From contig JANEZZ010002066.1 of the NCBI GenBank assembly GCA_026122225.1, positions 558,001 through 622,000 of the forward strand: a stretch of 64,000 bases of DNA, written 5' to 3'. A program made the position numbers and the translations under genes. Under the pieces are notes generated by a model that saw only the letters and a list, made by a program, of their open reading frames with translations, searched no databases and was not told where the DNA came from. Positions 38,997 through 48,813 of the stretch are shown here, piece after piece; positions within the stretch are counted from its first letter, which is position 1; each line of letters begins with the position of its first letter. Source of the stretch: Heloderma charlesbogerti. Taxonomy: Eukaryota; Chordata; Lepidosauria; Squamata; Helodermatidae.

Positions 38997-39706
38997 TAGG
39001 GATGTCAGAGAATTCCGCCATGGATCTCAGTGAGACCGAATGCCAGTGCATTCGGCTCCCCGAAATTCGTGGTGGAACGAAGCCCAAATGCCCCCCCCCC
39101 CGCAAAATGGGCCCAGAACGGAGCACCTACCTGCTGCCATCCGCGCTGACTTGTGAATGGCAGCCGCGTCTGCGGCTGCCATTCGCTTCTTCCATATAGC
39201 TGTGATAGGCTACATAAATACTTTCGTAGCCTATCACAGCAAAACTGAGGGAACGCAAACAGCTGTGGCTATGGCAGCCGCCATTTGTATTCCCTTTTTT
39301 TTGCCGTTTTAGCCTACGTAAATATTTTTTACTGGGGCTGGGTTTAAAGATTATACTTGGGGCTGGGTTTTATTACAGCAAAAAAAAAGGGGAATGCAAA
39401 TGGCAGCCCCTACGCCATTTGCATTCTCTTCTCTCTTTTTTTGCCATAATAGCCTACGTAAATATTTACATAGCCTATCACGGCAAAATGCAGGGACACA
39501 AATGGTGGCTACGGCAGCCGCCATTTGCGTCCCTGCAGGCTGCCCAGTGGCTGGATGTCCGGCTACAGGCGGCCCTGGCTGGTGGCTCTGTGGAATGTCC
39601 ACGGAGCAGAGCCGGATGGAGAGAATTTTGGGGGGAGGGATGAAGCGCCTCCCCCCCACTGCAAATGTCACCCTTTGAAAAGGTAAGTGACTTTCGTACA
39701 TCCCTA
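38997..39706 (-). mobile_element. GC-rich hAT element, copy G (complete, reverse, with templated insert)
   Basis: Plus strand begins TAGGGATGTCAGAGAATTCC and ends TTTCGTACATCCCTA, exact duplication ATGAGAAT (38989-38996, 39707-39714). Outward blocks: GCACCTACCTGCTG at 39123-39136 and AAAAG/GTAAGTG at 39678-39688. Its second hairpin is broken at 39326 and followed by a 50-bp insert copied inversely from 39779-39805. The palindromes here use GTGATAGGCTACATAAATAC and CAAATGGCAGCC modules. Confidence 0.87.
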
Positions 39707-39714
39707 ATGAGAAT

Positions 39715-39900
39715 GTAGCTGGTATATAAGTAGTACAAAGTGTTTGCAGCCCCCTTCTAGCATTCTTCCTGTCACATTGTATAATCTTTAAACCCAGCCC
39801 CAGGTACAGTGTATTGCAGCAATCCAGCCTGGATGTAACCAGAGCATGTGTCACCATGACAAGGGGCAGTATCCAATGGAGTGCTGCACCCTCACTGATC
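39715..39900 (-). mobile_element. L2-clade LINE fragment
   Basis: The minus-strand frame contains HALVTSRLDCCNTLYLGL, the conserved L2 segment after the RT palm. Flanks copy G on the right. The source of its templated insert lies at 39779-39805. Confidence 0.65.
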
Positions 39901-40080
39901 CCATTGCATGCATGCTGATTGCATTCCACAAGCAAGAGCTACTGCTTGCACAATAAAGATTCAGCTCTTCCAGGAGCAAGCAGAAATGAGTGGAAACACT
40001 CATTTCTGGAACAGGCAGGTCAATGGAGCTCACATAAGAGAATTCAGACAAGGCAAAACAAGTTTCAAGGAAGAATCTGG

Positions 40081-40240
40081 ATAACTTTAATGAATGCAAA
40101 TACTGCATGTTTGCCTATCCTACAGACAGGGCCTTTCCAGGGGTGGCATCAAATCTTTGGAATTCACTCCCCAGAGAAGTTTATAAGACCACTTTAGGAA
40201 TAACTGTTAAGCAGATTTAAAAAAAAAAAACACTTGAGGT
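40081..40240 (+). mobile_element. L2-like LINE C-terminal fragment
   Basis: CTACAGACAGGGCCTTTCC, GGAATTCACTCCCCAGAG and AAGACCACTTTAGGAATAAC are in L2 C-terminal order (arginine-alanine-phenylalanine, then leucine-tryptophan-asparagine-serine region). Ends in an A-run. Confidence 0.45.
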
Positions 40241-40966
40241 TTTTGTTTGCTCATTTACTTCAGTTTCTCTGTTGAGCAGTTCACGTTTAAAATCTGTATT
40301 TCATCTAATGTTTTGAGGAACTTCTCTGGAATTTCATATTGACAGGAAATTCAATATTGAAGAGAGAATCAAGCAAGAGGTCTTCCAGACAAACCTCTGA
40401 GACCCAATAAACAGGAATTTCCCCACCCTCTTTTTCCCCTAAAATGAAAGATATATCAGAATGAACACTTGTTAATGGGAGGTTTGAGATTAATCTTTTT
40501 CACTTCAGGGGGAAAGCAGAGAGAAGACAAGTTCTCCTGCATTATTCCCTAGCAGAAAGTGATGCTGTGTTTTATTTTGGGTTTTTTTGTTTCAATAGCA
40601 GCTAGAGTGTCTAACAAATGGCAGCACTTTAACGTCTCTATAAAAGCCAACCGCCAATCGGTATAACAGGATCTATTACAAAGGGAGGAATGTCACTGTA
40701 AAACTGGTGCATCTGTCTATTATCCAAGGACCTGAAAAACAGTTTCATGCTGCTTCCCCTTTGTTTTGAATGGTGTTGAACTCTGCAGTGATAACAAAGC
40801 CATTTTTTCCCAGAATGGATGAGGGCTGTTCTGACTGGGGCTTGATGAATGTATACCTTCATTGGCATGGAAATTTATTGAAGGTTAGAGAACACAGACC
40901 AAATAATTTCTGAGGAGGAGGAGGAGAACTCAGCTTGATGTACTCCATTTCATCTCTAAGCAGAAG
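40241..40966. other. Unassigned sequence, 0.7 kb
   Basis: No recognisable repeat or gene. Of average base composition, it may be single-copy. Confidence 0.4.
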
Positions 40967-41376
40967 TAGAAATATGTGAATGAGCAAAACTCAAGCTCGC
41001 TGAAGGTCTCCAAATTCCATCTCAAAACTTGTTCCAACTCAAATCCATATCAGATTGTGACCTTGATTATTTTTCTTTCTTTTTGCATGAAAATCTGTGT
41101 CCATTTTTGGGTGTATTTTTCCAAATGTATGCATCAATTGTGCACACCTTTGAAATGTACACATTCTTCTCCCATTGGTTAAAGTGTATTTATGCACATT
41201 TTCCAAATGTATGCCTGGTGTTGAACACATTTTTGGTGTCTGCAAATCACATTGCAAGCTCAGAAATTTACAGACTTTGACTACAGATTGCATGCACATC
41301 TGTGTTCAATCTAGAAGGCGCCAACTGAGTAAATTCTGATCAAAAACAAACTGAAATGACTTTCTCATACATCCCT
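40967..41376 (+). mobile_element. AT-rich hAT MITE family X
   Basis: Begins near TAGAAATATGTGAATGAGC and ends CTCATACATCCCTA. CCAAATTCCATCTCAAAAC, CAAATGTATGCATCAATTG and ACTCATGCACA-like blocks match 1436 and 30139. Target duplication not recognised. Confidence 0.6.
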
Positions 41377-41499
41377 AAAGATACCTTCCGTCGAGGCAGA
41401 CTAACTAGGGCTAGGTCAAAATGCAGATCTACTTAGATAAAATTATGGACATCTATGTTTTTTATGGATGGATGACAAATCCACTCCACTGATGTTGTG

Positions 41500-41839
41500 T
41501 GCTCCGTGTAACTATGCTCACGTAACACCTGTGTTAAAAGAACTGCACTGGCTACCTTTTAGCTACTGAGCTACATACAAGGTTATTTTTTTTATCATAT
41601 AAAGCCCTAAATAACTTGGGCCCAGGATACCAAGCAGACCACCTTTCCTTATACATACCCAGGCAATATTTAAGATAATCAGAGGAGGCATTGCTGGTCA
41701 TTCCATGGTGAATGGAATATCTCCATGAAGTACCCCAAGGGCAGACCTTCTCTGTAGCAGCACTCACCCTCTGGAAAACCCTCAATCATGCAGTTCAGGA
41801 GACAGCAAATGTGACATCTCTTAAACGCCTCCTGAAAAC
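41500..41839 (+). mobile_element. L2-clade LINE C-terminus, part 1 (host of copy H)
   Basis: AAAGAACTGCACTGGCTACC, ATATAAAGCCCTAAATAAC, CAGACCTTCTCTGTAGCAG and GCCTCCTGAAAAC in L2 order. It resumes after copy H at 42679 with CTGAAAACACACCTTTTCAC. Confidence 0.7.
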
Positions 41840-42678
41840 TAGGGATGTACGAAAGGCACTTACCTTTCATGGATTATGTTTATGGTTGGGGGGGAGGCGT
41901 TCCGTCCCTTCCCCCGGAATCCTTGCTGGGGGGGAGGCACGCCATTCCTCCCCCCCGGAATCCTGGCCAGCCGGCTGTGCTCCGCAGGGATTCTGCGGAG
42001 CCGCCGGCCAGCTCCGCCAGCAGCCGGACATCTGACCGCTGGCTAGCAGGGACGCAAATGGCGGCGGCCACAGCCGCTGCCATTTGCGTCCCTTATTTTG
42101 GCACGTCTTAGTCTACGTCAACATTTATGTAGACTAAGACGGCGAAAATAAGGGGAACACAAATAGCATAGACGCTACGCTATTTGCGTTCCCCTTATTT
42201 TCGCCGTCTTAGTCTATGTTAATGTTGTCGTAGACTAAGACGTGCCAAAATAAGGAATGCAAATGGTGGCGGCCACGGCCGCCGCCATTTGCTTATGTGC
42301 ATTGTTGTTGTTGTTTTTAAAAAAGTCAGACAGGATAGGCTACGTAAACATTTACGTAGCCTATCACAGTTTTTTAAAAAAACCTAGCCGTGATAGGCTA
42401 TGTAAATCTTTACGTAGCCTATCACTTTTTTTTTTTTTAACTGGAAATGGCGGCGGCCGGTCAGAAGTCCGGCCGCCGCAGCTGCCACCACCGAACTGCC
42501 GCCACCGAACCGTCGCCGGAGCCGCCGCTGGAGCCGCCACCGCCAGGAAGATCCGCCCAAGGTAAGTCTCGTCCCGGGGTGGCAGGGGGGCAGGCCATTC
42601 CACCACCGATTTCGGGGGGCCGAATGCACTGGCATTCAGCCTCCCCGAGATCCGTGGTGGAATGTTCGTACATCCCTA
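41840..42678 (+). mobile_element. GC-rich palindromic hAT element, copy H (complete)
   Basis: Starts TAGGGATGTACGAAAGGCAC, ends TTCGTACATCCCTA, exact duplication CTGAAAAC (41832-41839, 42679-42686). Outward ACTTACCTTTC (41859-41868) and CCAAG/GTAAGTC (42558-42568). The core uses CTTAGTCTACGTCAACATT hairpins; right arm stem GGCGGCCGG / CCGGCCGCC at 42450-42477. Two ATAGGCTACGTAA hairpins on the right, none on the left. Confidence 0.92.
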
Positions 42679-42875
42679 CTGAAAACACACCTTTTCACCC
42701 AGCCTTTCTCTGGGTTGTAAGTAAACTTATCATGCTGCTCCATTTTGCTGCCCCTTGATTTAATTTTTTTTTTTTACTGTAGTTGTTTCAGTTTTGTGCT
42801 TTTCATGTTGTGTTTTTCATGCTGTGTGTTATAATATTCTTTTAAACGTATTTTAATATTTATTGTGAACCGCTG
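42679..42875 (+). mobile_element. L2 LINE 3' region, part 2
   Basis: Continuation of 41500-41839 after copy H: CTTTTCACCCAGCCTTTCTC and the 3' UTR TTTAATATTTATTGTGAACC. Confidence 0.65.
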
Positions 42876-42946
42876 AGGGAGCAATCCTATGGCCACTAGA
42901 TGCTGTCTAGAGGGCCATAGGATATGCTGCGCCCTGAGGGATTTTA
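42876..42946. mobile_element. Minimal MITE (CAATCCTATGGCC palindrome) in L2 tail
   Basis: GCAATCCTATGGCCACTAG and GAGGGCCATAGGATATGC form one hairpin; CTGAGGGA occurs on both sides (42873 and 42934), consistent with an 8-bp duplication. It is a core-only version of the family at 7827 and 31471. Confidence 0.55.
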
Positions 42947-42997
42947 TTGTATTCAGTGGTATGCAAGTGTCATAAATAAATAAAATAAATATATTGT

Positions 42998-43036
42998 CTC
43001 CCTCTCTCCCTCCCTTTCTCTCTCTCCCTCTCCCTC
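42998..43036. repeat. (CT)n-rich simple repeat
   Basis: Pyrimidine tract of CTC/CTCC units. Confidence 0.85.
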
Positions 43037-43278
43037 TCTGGCTAGATCTACGCTAGTGCTTTTTATCGCTGTTGAAGTGCATTGTTAAATATTGGGGTAC
43101 ATTACATATTCTGTATACCATGTTTCTAGCATGATTTCCCACTTTTTATTCTGTTTTACCCCAAATCTCACAGCAGATGTCACTGTGTGTGCGATGAGGT
43201 ATAACTGCGCAAGAGGGATATAGCGTCACCATGATGGGATTGTATCCATATTCATGAGGTGTAGATCTGGCCCTAGTC
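43037..43278. mobile_element. MITE with GCTAGATCTACGC / GTGTAGATCTGGCC termini
   Basis: Terminal segments TGGCTAGATCTACGCTAG and GGTGTAGATCTGGCCCTAG are inverted repeats about 240 bp apart. No coding sequence. No target duplication verified. Confidence 0.5.
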
Positions 43279-43329
43279 TCTCAATGTACAAACACCATCT
43301 GATTATGGATTCCCTTAGAGTCTATATCA

Positions 43330-43465
43330 ACCTTCCCCAACCTAGTGCCTTCCAGCTGTATTCAATAAGAACTCCAGACATTCTTGGCCATTAGCTATGT
43401 TGGCTGGGGCTGAAGGTACATTCAAACTATCTGGGGAGCACCAGGTTGGGGAAGGCTAACGTAAG
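43330..43465. mobile_element. Palindromic MITE (CTGGGGAGCACCAGG type)
   Basis: CAACCTTCCCCAACCTAGTG and CTGGGGAGCACCAGGTTGGGG are inverted ends. Same family as 45745 and 10960. Confidence 0.55.
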
Positions 43466-43522
43466 AGCGTGGGCTGAGGCTTAAATCCCATGCATGCATG
43501 TTTGTGTGAGATTCATTTATTA

Positions 43523-43670
43523 GGGGTGGGTGAACTTACAAAGGTTCACCTTACACGGCCCTTGATAGAGCCCCACCAGCCACCTGACCCTGTTCATCAC
43601 GGGGTGCAAGCTGCCAGCTGGTTCACCTGGCTGCCCACACCCTCACTGAGTCACCATTTTGTAGCCACCT
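43523..43670. mobile_element. AT-rich hAT MITE left fragment
   Basis: TAGGGGTGGGTGAACTTACA with an outward ACTTACAAAGG block and CACCATTTTGTAGCC. Truncated on the right at a LINE. Confidence 0.5.
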
Positions 43671-43671
43671 A

Positions 43672-43823
43672 CCAAAAAAAGATATTTTAGAGCTGGAAAA
43701 AGAGCAGAAAATGGCAACTAAAAAGATCAAGGGGCCGGAGCATCTCCCCTATGACAGAAGGTTACCAACAGCTGGGATTGTTCAGCTTGGAAAAAAGGAG
43801 GGTAAGAGGAGACATGATAGAGG
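43672..43823 (+). mobile_element. CR1-like LINE, part 1 (host of copy I)
   Basis: AGAGCTGGAAAAAGAGCAGA, GGGGCCGGAGCATCTCCCC, TTGTTCAGCTTGGAAAAAAG, GAGGAGACATGATAGAGG. This is the C-terminal ORF2 region of the LINE whose tail is TTCTTATG. It continues at 44737. Confidence 0.7.
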
Positions 43824-44736
43824 TAGGAATGTACGAAAGTCACTTACCTTTTTGAGGGTGACATTCATGGTGGGGTGGAGGCCCTCCATCCCTCCCCCCT
43901 GAATCCTGGCCAGCCGGCTCTGCTCCGCTCCGCAGGGATTCTGCGGAGCCACTGGCCGGCTCCGCCAGCGGCCAGACATCCAGCCGCTGGCTAGCAGGGA
44001 CACAAATGGCGGCCGCCATAGCCGCCGCCATTTGCATCCCTGCAGTCAGCAGTGATAGGCTACGTAAATGTTTACGTAGCCTATTACGGCTGATTTAAAA
44101 GAAAAAAACGCGCATATGCAAATGGGCACCACCATTTGCGTTCCTTCTTTTGGCACGTCTTAGTCTACGTAAACATTTATGTAGATTAAGGCGGCGAAAA
44201 TAAGGGGAACACAAATAGCATAGCGTCTACACTATTTGCGTTCCCCTTATTTTCGCCGTCTTAGTCTACGTAAACGTTTACGTAGACTAAGACATGCCAA
44301 AATAAGGAACGCAAATGGCGGTGCCCATGGGCGCCGCCATTTGCATACGCACGTGTTTTTTTTTTCTTTTAAATCAGCCATGATAGGCTACATAAATATT
44401 TACGTAGCGTATCACGGTGTTTTTTAAAAATCTAGCCCTGATAGGCTACGTAAATCTTTACATAGCCTATCACATTTTTTTGTTTTGTTTTGTTTTTAAC
44501 TGCAAATGGTGGCGGCGGCAGCCGGTTGGAATACCGGCCGCCGCTGCCACTGAACCACAGCCGCCGCCGCCAAACCGCTGCCACAGACGCCGCCGCTGCC
44601 AGGAAGATCTGCCCAAGGTAAGTCCCGTCCCGGGGGGGGCGGGGAGGGGAGACCGTTCCACCACCGATTTGGGGGGGCCGAATGTGCTGGCATTCGGCCT
44701 CCCTGAGATCCTTGGTGGAATTCTCTGACATCACTA
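43824..44736 (+). mobile_element. GC-rich palindromic hAT element, copy I (complete)
   Basis: Starts TAGGAATGTACGAAAGTCAC, ends CTCTGACATCACTA, exact duplication GATAGAGG (43816-43823, 44737-44744). Outward ACTTACCTTTT (43843-43852) and CCAAG/GTAAGTC (44614-44624). Core 44044-44473 with CTTAGTCTACGTAAAC hairpins and one ATAGGCTA hairpin left, two right. Both termini carry a single substitution. Confidence 0.9.
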
Positions 44737-45026
44737 GATAGAGGGCCACAAAACTATGCATCGTGAGGAGAATTTGGATAGGGAGACATTTTTCTCCCTC
44801 TCTCAAAATACTAGAATCTGGGGTCATCCCATGAAGCTGATTGGTGGGAGATGCAGCACAGATAAAGGTAAATACTTCTTCACACAGCTCAAACTATGGA
44901 ATTCACTCCCACAAGGTGTAGTGATGGCCACCAATTTGGATGGATTTAAAATGGGGCTGGACAAATTCCTAGAGGAAAAGGCTATCAATGGCTATGAATC
45001 TTGATGGCTATGTGCTACCTCCAGTA
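44737..45026 (+). mobile_element. CR1-like LINE, part 2
   Basis: GAATTTGGATAGGGAGACAT, CTCTCAAAATACTAGAATC, TGATGGCCACCAATTTGGATG, AATGGCTATGAATC. Same copy as 43672. A 54-bp element interrupts it at 45027. Confidence 0.75.
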
Positions 45027-45080
45027 CTCTTAGAAATCCAAGCTCATTTGAATCCATCTCAAATTTCTCAAGCATCCCTA
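45027..45080. mobile_element. 54-bp hAT remnant with perfect 8-bp duplication
   Basis: Flanked by CTCCAGTA on both sides (45019-45026, 45081-45088) and ending AAGCATCCCTA. The LINE is continuous across it, so this is a real insertion reduced to little more than one end, with TTGAATCCATCTCAAATTTC in common with family X. Confidence 0.7.
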
Positions 45081-45268
45081 CTCCAGTACCAGAAGCAGTG
45101 AGCCTATGTGCACCAGGTGCTGGGGAACATAGGTGGGAGGGTGCTGTTGCACTCATGCCCTGCTTGTGGGTTCCTGGTAGACAGCTGGTTGGCCACTGTG
45201 TAAACAGAATGTTGGACTAGATGGACCCTTGGTCTGATCCAGCAGGGCTCTTCTTATGTTCTTATGTT
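45081..45268 (+). mobile_element. CR1-like LINE 3' end, part 3
   Basis: ACCAGAAGCAGTGAGCCTATG, GTGGGTTCCTGGTAGACAGC, GATCCAGCAGGGCTCTTC and the tail TTATGTTCTTATGTTC. This copy links the tail family at 198, 6925, 19160 and 22888 to a LINE body. Confidence 0.75.
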
Positions 45269-45269
45269 C

Positions 45270-45573
45270 ATTTTGCAGAAAATGGTGGCTCATTCTTTTA
45301 TGTAAAGGGGCTTTTTATGCAAATGGTGGCCATAAATAAGTCCATTTACACAACATTACAGGCATCAGTGATCTAAAAAGGCCATTTACGCAAATGGTGG
45401 CTTGGTGAGGGCACAGGAGGCTGTACGCCATTTGCCAGTGCCTGCATGTACCCTGCATCAAACAGGATCAGGCAGGCCGCGAGGTCTATAGACTCCAGTC
45501 CAGGGGGCTGAGTGAGTGGATGTCCGTCAGACTCCACATACAGACACACACAAGGATACCTGTGACATCCCTA
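45270..45573. mobile_element. AT-rich hAT MITE, right part
   Basis: TTTTGCAGAAAATGGTGGCTC, GCAAATGGTGGCC repeats and right end CTGTGACATCCCTA. The left end is missing at the LINE tail. Confidence 0.5.
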
Positions 45574-45574
45574 T

Positions 45575-45742
45575 TATTTATTCAGAATATTTATCTGCCA
45601 CTTTTCCACAGCTCAGAGCAGTATACTGAAATAAAACAGATATAACACTCAGCTGAAATCCCCTGAAAAAGACCATAAAAATGAATTACAAAAACAAAAC
45701 TAACATGACAGCAATTAATCACCTATTGAATTATCTATGACA
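45575..45742 (-). mobile_element. L2-like LINE 3' tail
   Basis: TTTATTCAGAATATTTATCTGCC, CACAGCTCAGAGCAGTATAC, the complement of an L2 tail (usual order). Followed by A-rich sequence. Confidence 0.5.
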
Positions 45743-45744
45743 GC

Positions 45745-45885
45745 CTTCTCCAAACCGGTGGCTTCCACATGTGCTTTCCTGGAGGGACTTCAACACCCTT
45801 CAGCCAAGCTAGCATGGCCAATGGTAAAGAATGCTGGAACTTGTAGTTCAAAACATCTGGAGGGTACCAGGTTGTGGCAGGTTAA
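45745..45885. mobile_element. Palindromic MITE (CATCTGGAGGGTACC type)
   Basis: CCTTCTCCAAACCGGTGGC..GGAATGC and GAACTTGTAGTTCAAAACATC, CTGGAGGGTACCAGGTTG. Same as 43330. Confidence 0.5.
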
Positions 45886-45897
45886 TCAATGAGAACT

Positions 45898-46110
45898 AGG
45901 TATGTGCAGAACCACCCCTACCAGTGTTCTCCAGGTGCCCACTGAAGCACTGGCACACACCTCAGACCTGCACCCGAGCCCCAAGACCTTAGCAAGTCGC
46001 CCACTTTAACCCAGGGCCAATCTGGCAAGTGCCCGCCATTTTGCCATCTTTTTTTTCCTTGGGAAAAAAGGAAGCTTAAAAAATGTGCACATTTAAATAT
46101 GCGTAGTTTC
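45898..46110. mobile_element. AT-rich hAT MITE left fragment
   Basis: TAGGTATGTGCAGAACCACC, GCCCGCCATTTTGCCATC and AAGGAAGCTTAAAAAATGTG, parallel to 49268-49560. The right end is not found. Confidence 0.45.
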
Positions 46111-46116
46111 TTTTAG

Positions 46117-46290
46117 AATCATAGAATCATAGAATAGTAGGGTTGGAAGGGGCCTAGAAGACCACTGAGTCCAGCCCCTTGCTCAATGCAGGAATCCAAG
46201 TCAGAGCATCCCTGACAAGTGGCTGTCCAGCCTCATCCTGAATGCCTCCAGTGTGGGAGAGCCCATCACCCCCCTAAGGAATTGGTTCCA
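46117..46290 (-). mobile_element. CR1 LINE, part 1 (host of an LTR)
   Basis: AATCATAGAATCATAGAATAG, GCATCCCTGACAAGTGGC, GGAATTGGTTCCAT. It resumes after the LTR at 47713 with ATTGTCGTATTGCTCCAACAG. Confidence 0.85.
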
Positions 46291-47712
46291 TCATATCAGG
46301 AGCACCCTTGCTGCCTTCTGAAATCCTCAGGTAGCCAGAATCAACACACAGACAATAGGGCTCTTTTCCAAGGCTTTATTTCCATTCAACTTAATGACGC
46401 TTACAGATGCTAATTGCAGGAGCCTAATGAGAGAAACTTAAGAGAGCTGCCTACTTGGGGTTTCTAGCCTTGGTGAATCAGTTGATCTCCATTTGGAAGT
46501 AAAGGTGGGAAGCCTCTGAACTTAGGGATGGGGGAGAATTTCTCCACAAATCTCTGGGAGGCCGAATGCCAATGCATTCGGACCCCCGAAATTGGTGGTG
46601 AAATTCTCCGCCACCCCCCCGCCACCCCCCGGGATGGGACTAACTCCTTCGAATGTCCCTCTCGGCGGCAGGTCTGGGCAGCATTTCAGCGGCGTTTCGG
46701 CGGGGGCGGCAGCCAGTCTTCCGACCGGCTGCCGCCGCCGCCATTACAAAGTAAAGTAAAAAACAAAAAACAAACACGTGATAGGCTACGTAACGATTTA
46801 TGTAGCCTATCACGGCTAGATTTTCAAAGTCAGCCATGATAGGTTACGTAAATCTTTATGTAGCCTATCACGGGGGACTTTGGGGGGAAAAAAAGCGCGT
46901 ACGCAAATGGCGGCGCCATTTGAGTTCCTTATTTGGGCAGGGGTAGTCTACATAAATCTTTACTTAGACTACCCCTGCCCAAACAAGGAACACAAATGGC
47001 AGCGCCCATGGGCACCGCCATTTGCATACGCGTGTTTTGTTTTTTTTCAAAGTCACCCGTGATAGGCTACGTAAAGATTTACGTAGCCTATCACAGCTGA
47101 CTTTGAAAATCTAGCCATGATAGGCTACGTAAATCGTTACGTAGCCTATCACATGTGTTTTGTTTTGTTTTTACTTTACTTTTTTTATTTCGCGGCCAGG
47201 GAGACGGGGCGCTCCGCCCTGGCCTGAATTTCGGCGGTGAGGGATGGGGTGCCTCCCCCCCAGCCTGAATTTCGGCTGGGAGGGGCGGGGCGCCTCCCCC
47301 CCACCAAGAACTTCGGGGGGAGAACCGAAGTGCCTTCCCCCAACTGCGAAGCAAGCTGCGGGACCAGGTAAGGGACTTTCGTCCATCCTTATCTGAACTT
47401 AAGGGCTAGGAGGTGAAAGTCCACCCCTTTCCCGTGGGGCATCAGGGCACAGCTGTTGATGCCGTGCCAAGCAGGCTGAGTGCCACCATCTCCCGTTTGT
47501 CCTTACGCCAGCACCTAGCATCCTGAAACTCCAGTTGTCCCTCCCCCTGCCCGCCAGGGTCGCTACCACTCACAGGAATGTGGTCAGGGAGGGGCTGTCC
47601 CTCCGGCGGCACCTCTGAACAGCGCGCAGGTTCCTCTCCCACGGTTTCTATCTCTTCCTCAGAGTCAGGACTGCTTTGGGGCTCTATGGGCTCTGATCTA
47701 ACCCTGACGCAT
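46291..47712 (-). mobile_element. LTR remnant (reverse), split by hAT copy J
   Basis: In reverse it parallels the solo LTR at 51591-52120: GTCTGTGTGTTGATTC, an AATAAA signal (complement at 46374-46379), CTTAAGTTCAGA, CTGACTCTGAGGAAGAG and GAGCCCATAGAG. It replaces nothing in the CR1, which is continuous apart from a few bases at CAT. No internal gag-pol region, so it is a solo LTR. Copy J lies at 46523-47391. Confidence 0.75.
46523..47391 (-). mobile_element. GC-rich palindromic hAT element, copy J (complete, reverse)
   Basis: Plus strand starts TAGGGATGGGGGAGAATTTC, ends TTTCGTCCATCCTTA, exact duplication TCTGAACT (46515-46522, 47392-47399). Outward CCAG/GTAAGGG on the right (47364-47373); the left block has decayed to GGGACTAACTCC. 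GC arm stem GGCAGCCAGTC / GACCGGCTGCC. Core about 46777-47156 with two ATAGGCTACGTAA hairpins each side; the central palindrome is missing, leaving fused GTAGTCTAC hairpins (46946-46976). Confidence 0.9.
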
Positions 47713-47928
47713 TGTCGTATTGCTCCAACAGTCAGGAAGGCGTTCCTGATGTTCAACTGGAATCTGGCATCCTGTAACTTGAGCCCATTATTCCATCATG
47801 TCTCCCCTCAGTCTTCTCTTCTCAAGGCTAAACATGCCCAGTTCTTTCAGTCTCTCCTCACAGGGCTTTGTTTCCAGTCCCCTGATCGTCTTCGTTGCCC
47901 TACTCTGAACCCTATCCAGTTTGTCCCT
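47713..47928 (-). mobile_element. CR1 LINE, part 2
   Basis: TTGTCGTATTGCTCCAACAGTC, TTCCTGATGTTCAACTGGAATC, CCTCAGTCTTCTCTTCTCAAG and CCTATCCAGTTTGTCC. Same copy as 46117-46290. Confidence 0.82.
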
Positions 47929-47929
47929 T

Positions 47930-48301
47930 ATTTTCGGGTTTGTTTCTTTTTTTAAGTGGCAAAGTGGTTTGTTTTTTTAAGTAGACAGAAGGGGCTGTCA
48001 AAGACAGCAGCAGCAGCAGGATGCACGGGGCACACAGGCCACCAGCCATCTCTTGCTTGTGAGCAGGAGACTGCCAGTGGAAGGGATGCCCTGCATCTCT
48101 TCCTGCTGCTGCCCAGGCCACTGTCAAGGACAGCTGACCAGGCAGCCAAGTCCGAGCTGTTCCTGGCTGTTCACCGAGTTCCAGGGCACTGGTCAGCTGG
48201 GCCCATCAGTGCCCTGGCATTAGGTGAGCGGAGGCCAGGGGGCCAGGCATGAGGGATTTCGCCGGCCTCCCAGACTAAGTCGGGAGCTTGCAACATCCCT
48301 A
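47930..48301. mobile_element. hAT MITE right fragment
   Basis: Ends GCTTGCAACATCCCTA, as in 56749. The body is GC-rich and otherwise unlike the other members; left end not found. Confidence 0.4.
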
Positions 48302-48369
48302 ATGAGAACCTATCCTGCCAATCCAAAAGCTAGACAAGAAAAACATAACCATGTTTTCATGTAGGCAGT

Positions 48370-48757
48370 GCTGTGGCTGCCTAATCTGAAACTGGCAGCC
48401 ACAAGCAAGAGGGCCTTCTCCTTTGCCACCCCTCAGTTGTGGACCAACCTGCTGGCTGAAATGTGCCTGCTGACCTCGCTGAAGGTTTGGAAGCAGGCAT
48501 TAAAGACGCTGTTATTCCAGCAGGCCTGTAGAACTTTTTTTCCTTTTGCTGACTTCATTATATTATTTTTAAGCAGTGTTATTTTAAAATGAGTTTTATT
48601 GTTGGATTTTTAAAATAAATTGTTTTTCATTCAAAGTTGTTTTTAGTTATATGTTGTTTGTCTGTATGTCAATGATCTTTAAACTTTGTATACTGGAATT
48701 TTTAGTTTTAACTTTTGTAAACAACCCCAAGAGCTTCAGCTATAGGGCGGTATAGAA
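48370..48757 (+). mobile_element. L2-clade LINE C-terminus and 3' end
   Basis: The plus frame has LAATSKRAFSFATPQLWTNL and LLTSLKVWKQALKTLLFQQA, then the UTR ending GGGCGGTATAGAAATATATT. It runs into a (TTA)n tract. Confidence 0.8.
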
Positions 48758-48760
48758 ATA

Positions 48761-48811
<51 letters not shown>
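48758..48811. repeat. (TTA)n microsatellite
   Basis: About 17 TTA units at the 3' end of the L2 copy. Confidence 0.95.

Positions 48812-48813
<2 letters not shown>

Noticed and set aside
47442..47756. 104-codon acidic frame on the minus strand
   Set aside because: Falls within the reverse LTR and CR1 flank; arises from LTR sequence shared with 51591-52120.
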